Below are positions 13,202 to 15,205 of a DNA stretch of 15,205 nucleotides, in pieces. This DNA comes from JBGRQB01 sp041725875 (lineage in GTDB: Bacteria; Bacteroidota; Ignavibacteria; Ignavibacteriales; Melioribacteraceae): assembly GCA_041725875.1 (NCBI GenBank), contig JBGRQB010000104.1:1-15205 (forward strand), given 5' to 3'. The translations under genes and the position numbers were made by a program. How positions within the stretch are numbered: the first letter of the stretch is position 1; every line of letters begins with the position of its first letter. The notes under the pieces were generated by a model. That model did not search any database. It was not told where the DNA came from and saw only the letters and a program-made list of their open reading frames with translations.

Positions 13202-15197
13202 AGCCAGAGCATTTGTTGTTGCATCTTTTGTTGTTATCTTTTTCGGGATATTGACATTTAAATTGTTCAGTATTCAGATAACCAATCACGAAAACTACAA
13301 GTTTTTAGCTCAGAGACAGCAAAACAAAATGAAAGAAATAAAAGCTGAACGCGGATCTATTCTTGCTTCTAATAACGAAGTGTTGGCTTATACAAAAGAA
13401 GGTGTCTCTTATTATGTTGATCTGAGAATGATGAACGATTCTAAAAAATCATCCATTGCAAAGAAATTTAACGAAGTATTTGGAAAATCTGAAAAACATT
13501 ATCTTGATCTTATGGCAAAAGGTAAAGGTAATATTTGTCTGGAATCAAAAACATCCAAAGAAAGTTCAATTCAGCTTACAGATTTTATTGTTGACGGACT
13601 TTTCAGCAAAGAAGAAAACACCAGAGTTTATCCTTACGGGAAACTTGCTTCTCACATTATTGGCTATGTTAATACTGAAGCAAAAGGTGTTGACGGAATT
13701 GAAAAAGTAAGTGACGAATATCTTTCCGGTAAAGACGGCGCAATGTTGATTGGTCGTGATGTAAGAGGAAGAACAGTTTCAGTTGATGAAGAAGAGACTT
13801 CTCCTGAAAAAGATGGAAATAATATTCAGTTAACACTTAATAAAACTTATCAGGCTATACTTGAAAAAGCGTTAAAAGATGGAGTTAAAGAATTTTCTGC
13901 AAATGCAGCAATTGGTATTTTAATGGATCCGGCAAGCGGAGCAATTTTAGGATTAGCCAATTATCCTGATTATGAGCCGGCTAAATATTTTAGCTATAAC
14001 GATGATGCCAGAAGAAACCGTGCTATTACAGATACTTACGAACCGGGTTCTACATTAAAATCAGTGGTTCTTTCTGCAGCAATGAACGAAAGTATTGTAA
14101 AAGCAGATGATATGATTAACACAGAAAATGGGAAATATAAATATTACAATATAAGTATCAGTGATGAACATAAGTTTGACAAACTGAATGTTACTGAAGT
14201 TTTAGAGCAATCTAGTAATATCGGGATGGCCAAAATAAGCGAAAAAATGGATAAAAATCTGATGTACAAATATCTTCGCGATTTTGGTTTTGGTAACTAC
14301 ACTTCACTTGAACTTCCCGGAGAAGTTGACGGTAAACTGAGAAAACCAAGTGCTTTTACCAAAGTTACAAAAGCATCTCTATCAAGAGGTTATGCAATTG
14401 CAGTTACTCCAATTCAGATGGCAGCAGCTTATTCTGCTTTGATTAACGGAGGAACTTTATATAAACCATACATCATTGAAAAAATTCTTAAACCAAACGG
14501 TGAAACAATAAAAGAACATACTCCGCTGAAATTAAGAAAAGTTTTATCTCCTGAAACTTCGGTTCAGATTAAAAATATGATGCTTAATGTTGTTGAAAAT
14601 GGTACTGGTAAAGCTGCCAGATTACGCGATGTTTCTGTCGGCGGAAAAACAGGAACAGCCAAAAAAATTATAGATAACGAATATTCAAGCAATATTTACA
14701 ATTCATCTTTTGTAGGATTTTTCCCTGTTAAAGATCCCAAAGTGGTTTGTTATGTTTTAGTAGATTCACCGCAAAAAGGAAGATTTGGCGGTTCAAGTGC
14801 AGCTCCTATTTTTAAGAGAGTTGCCCAGCAAATTGCAGGAGCTGATATAAATATTGTTCCTGACAAAGATGAAATGAAAAAAGAGAATAAATTATTTGAA
14901 AGAATAATTGCCGAAGCTGAAAAATATGATGATGAAGTATTGTTTAGTGATCTTGATGAAATTCAGACTCAAAATAAAAAAGAATTTGCAGATCGTAAAA
15001 CAATGCCTCACCTGCATGGAAAATCTCTGAGAGAGGCAGCGAAAATTCTCACTGCAATTGGAGTTGATTACAAAATAACAGGCAGTGGAAAAGTAATTTC
15101 ACAAAGCATTCCACCTGGCGCTAAAATAAAAGAAGGAATGGTTTGCAATCTAAAATGCAAAGCAAGCAAGTATAAGAAAAATCTGCGGCTTAATTGA
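13194..15197 (+). CDS. ftsI: FtsI / PBP3-type peptidoglycan transpeptidase with C-terminal PASTA domain
   Basis: The septal penicillin-binding protein that cross-links new peptidoglycan; 667 residues. A transmembrane anchor (about 6-28) is followed by the pedestal domain with ERGSILASNNEVLAY (52-66), TRVYPYGKLASHIIGYVN (143-160) and GVDGIEK (165-171). The transpeptidase domain has EPGSTLKS with nucleophile Ser286 and Lys289 (SxxK), SSN at 340-342 (SxN), LSRGYAIAVTPIQMAAAY (396-413) and GGKTGTAK with KTG at 485-487. After an acidic linker (about 555-600), MPHLHGKSLREAAKILTAIG (604-623) begins a single PASTA repeat with SQSIPPGAKIKEG (636-648). This layout resembles SpoVD/PBP2x and many Bacteroidota/Chlorobi FtsI proteins, unlike Escherichia coli FtsI. 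It starts inside ftsL by an eight-base overlap, and its TGA overlaps the next ATG. Confidence 0.95.
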   Translation: MNKARAFVVASFVVIFFGILTFKLFSIQITNHENYKFLAQRQQNKMKEIKAERGSILASNNEVLAYTKEGVSYYVDLRMMNDSKKSSIAKKFNEVFGKSEKHYLDLMAKGKGNICLESKTSKESSIQLTDFIVDGLFSKEENTRVYPYGKLASHIIGYVNTEAKGVDGIEKVSDEYLSGKDGAMLIGRDVRGRTVSVDEEETSPEKDGNNIQLTLNKTYQAILEKALKDGVKEFSANAAIGILMDPASGAILGLANYPDYEPAKYFSYNDDARRNRAITDTYEPGSTLKSVVLSAAMNESIVKADDMINTENGKYKYYNISISDEHKFDKLNVTEVLEQSSNIGMAKISEKMDKNLMYKYLRDFGFGNYTSLELPGEVDGKLRKPSAFTKVTKASLSRGYAIAVTPIQMAAAYSALINGGTLYKPYIIEKILKPNGETIKEHTPLKLRKVLSPETSVQIKNMMLNVVENGTGKAARLRDVSVGGKTGTAKKIIDNEYSSNIYNSSFVGFFPVKDPKVVCYVLVDSPQKGRFGGSSAAPIFKRVAQQIAGADINIVPDKDEMKKENKLFERIIAEAEKYDDEVLFSDLDEIQTQNKKEFADRKTMPHLHGKSLREAAKILTAIGVDYKITGSGKVISQSIPPGAKIKEGMVCNLKCKASKYKKNLRLN

Positions 15198-15205
15198 TGT
15201 TGCTC
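15197..15205 (+). CDS. Start of next dcw gene, possibly murE (only first codons visible)
   Basis: ATG at 15197 overlaps the ftsI stop as TGATG and opens Met-Leu-Leu before the window ends. In dcw clusters of this type murE, which adds the third peptide residue to UDP-MurNAc-dipeptide, usually follows ftsI. The identity is from gene order alone. Confidence 0.35.

Noticed and set aside
1..15205. Search for CRISPR arrays, insertion sequences, tRNA or rRNA genes, phage, toxin-antitoxin or defence systems
   Set aside because: No regularly spaced repeats, transposase-like proteins, tRNA-like CCA folds or defence-family motifs were seen; all large frames are explained by core genes.

Overview
The window is a stretch of ordinary chromosomal core genome from an AT-rich, Gram-negative bacterium of the Bacteroidota/Chlorobiota group. 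My best guess is a class like Ignavibacteria, but this is inference. The supporting signs are an Omp85-type outer-membrane barrel, an omega subunit of the Bacteroidota/Chlorobi form, a CoaBC with the group's altered decarboxylase motifs, a PASTA-bearing FtsI, a bacillithiol gene, and several promoter-like sites matching the Bacteroidota -7 element TAnnTTTG. I see no mobile element, CRISPR array, tRNA, rRNA or phage gene. I found no convincing undescribed multi-gene system; the points of interest are molecular details within known families.

Left part, + strand (1-7441): the 3' part of an Omp85/BamA-like barrel gene is followed by a tightly packed run yicC - gmk - rpoZ - coaBC - family 4 uracil-DNA glycosylase - dnaB - DUF1460 secreted hydrolase. 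Spacings within the run are between -4 and +8 bases, so it is probably one operon. It combines RNA turnover, GMP phosphorylation, RNA polymerase assembly, coenzyme A synthesis, uracil repair and the replicative helicase. The yicC-gmk-rpoZ-coaBC block is an old and widespread gene order.

Middle part (7448-9432, - strand): nfo (endonuclease IV) and aroC (chorismate synthase) point towards the first operon, and aroC converges on the DUF1460 gene with only 6 bases between stop codons. Nfo cuts the abasic sites that uracil-DNA glycosylase makes, so the first two steps of uracil excision are both encoded here, in separate units.

Right part, + strand (9524-15205): an RmlD-like sugar-nucleotide reductase is followed by bshB1 (bacillithiol synthesis), which has its own promoter-like site and ends in a strong intrinsic terminator. 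A 287-base non-coding stretch (11235-11521) holds that terminator, a palindrome cluster and the probable mraZ promoter. The division and cell-wall (dcw) cluster then starts: mraZ - rsmH - ftsL - ftsI, with overlapping or abutting genes, and the first codons of a further gene (murE expected) at the right edge.

Start sites differing from the longest reading frame were chosen for yicC (ATG 1358), gmk (GTG 2235) and mraZ (GTG 11522). Statements about families rest on memory of conserved motifs; no database search was possible.
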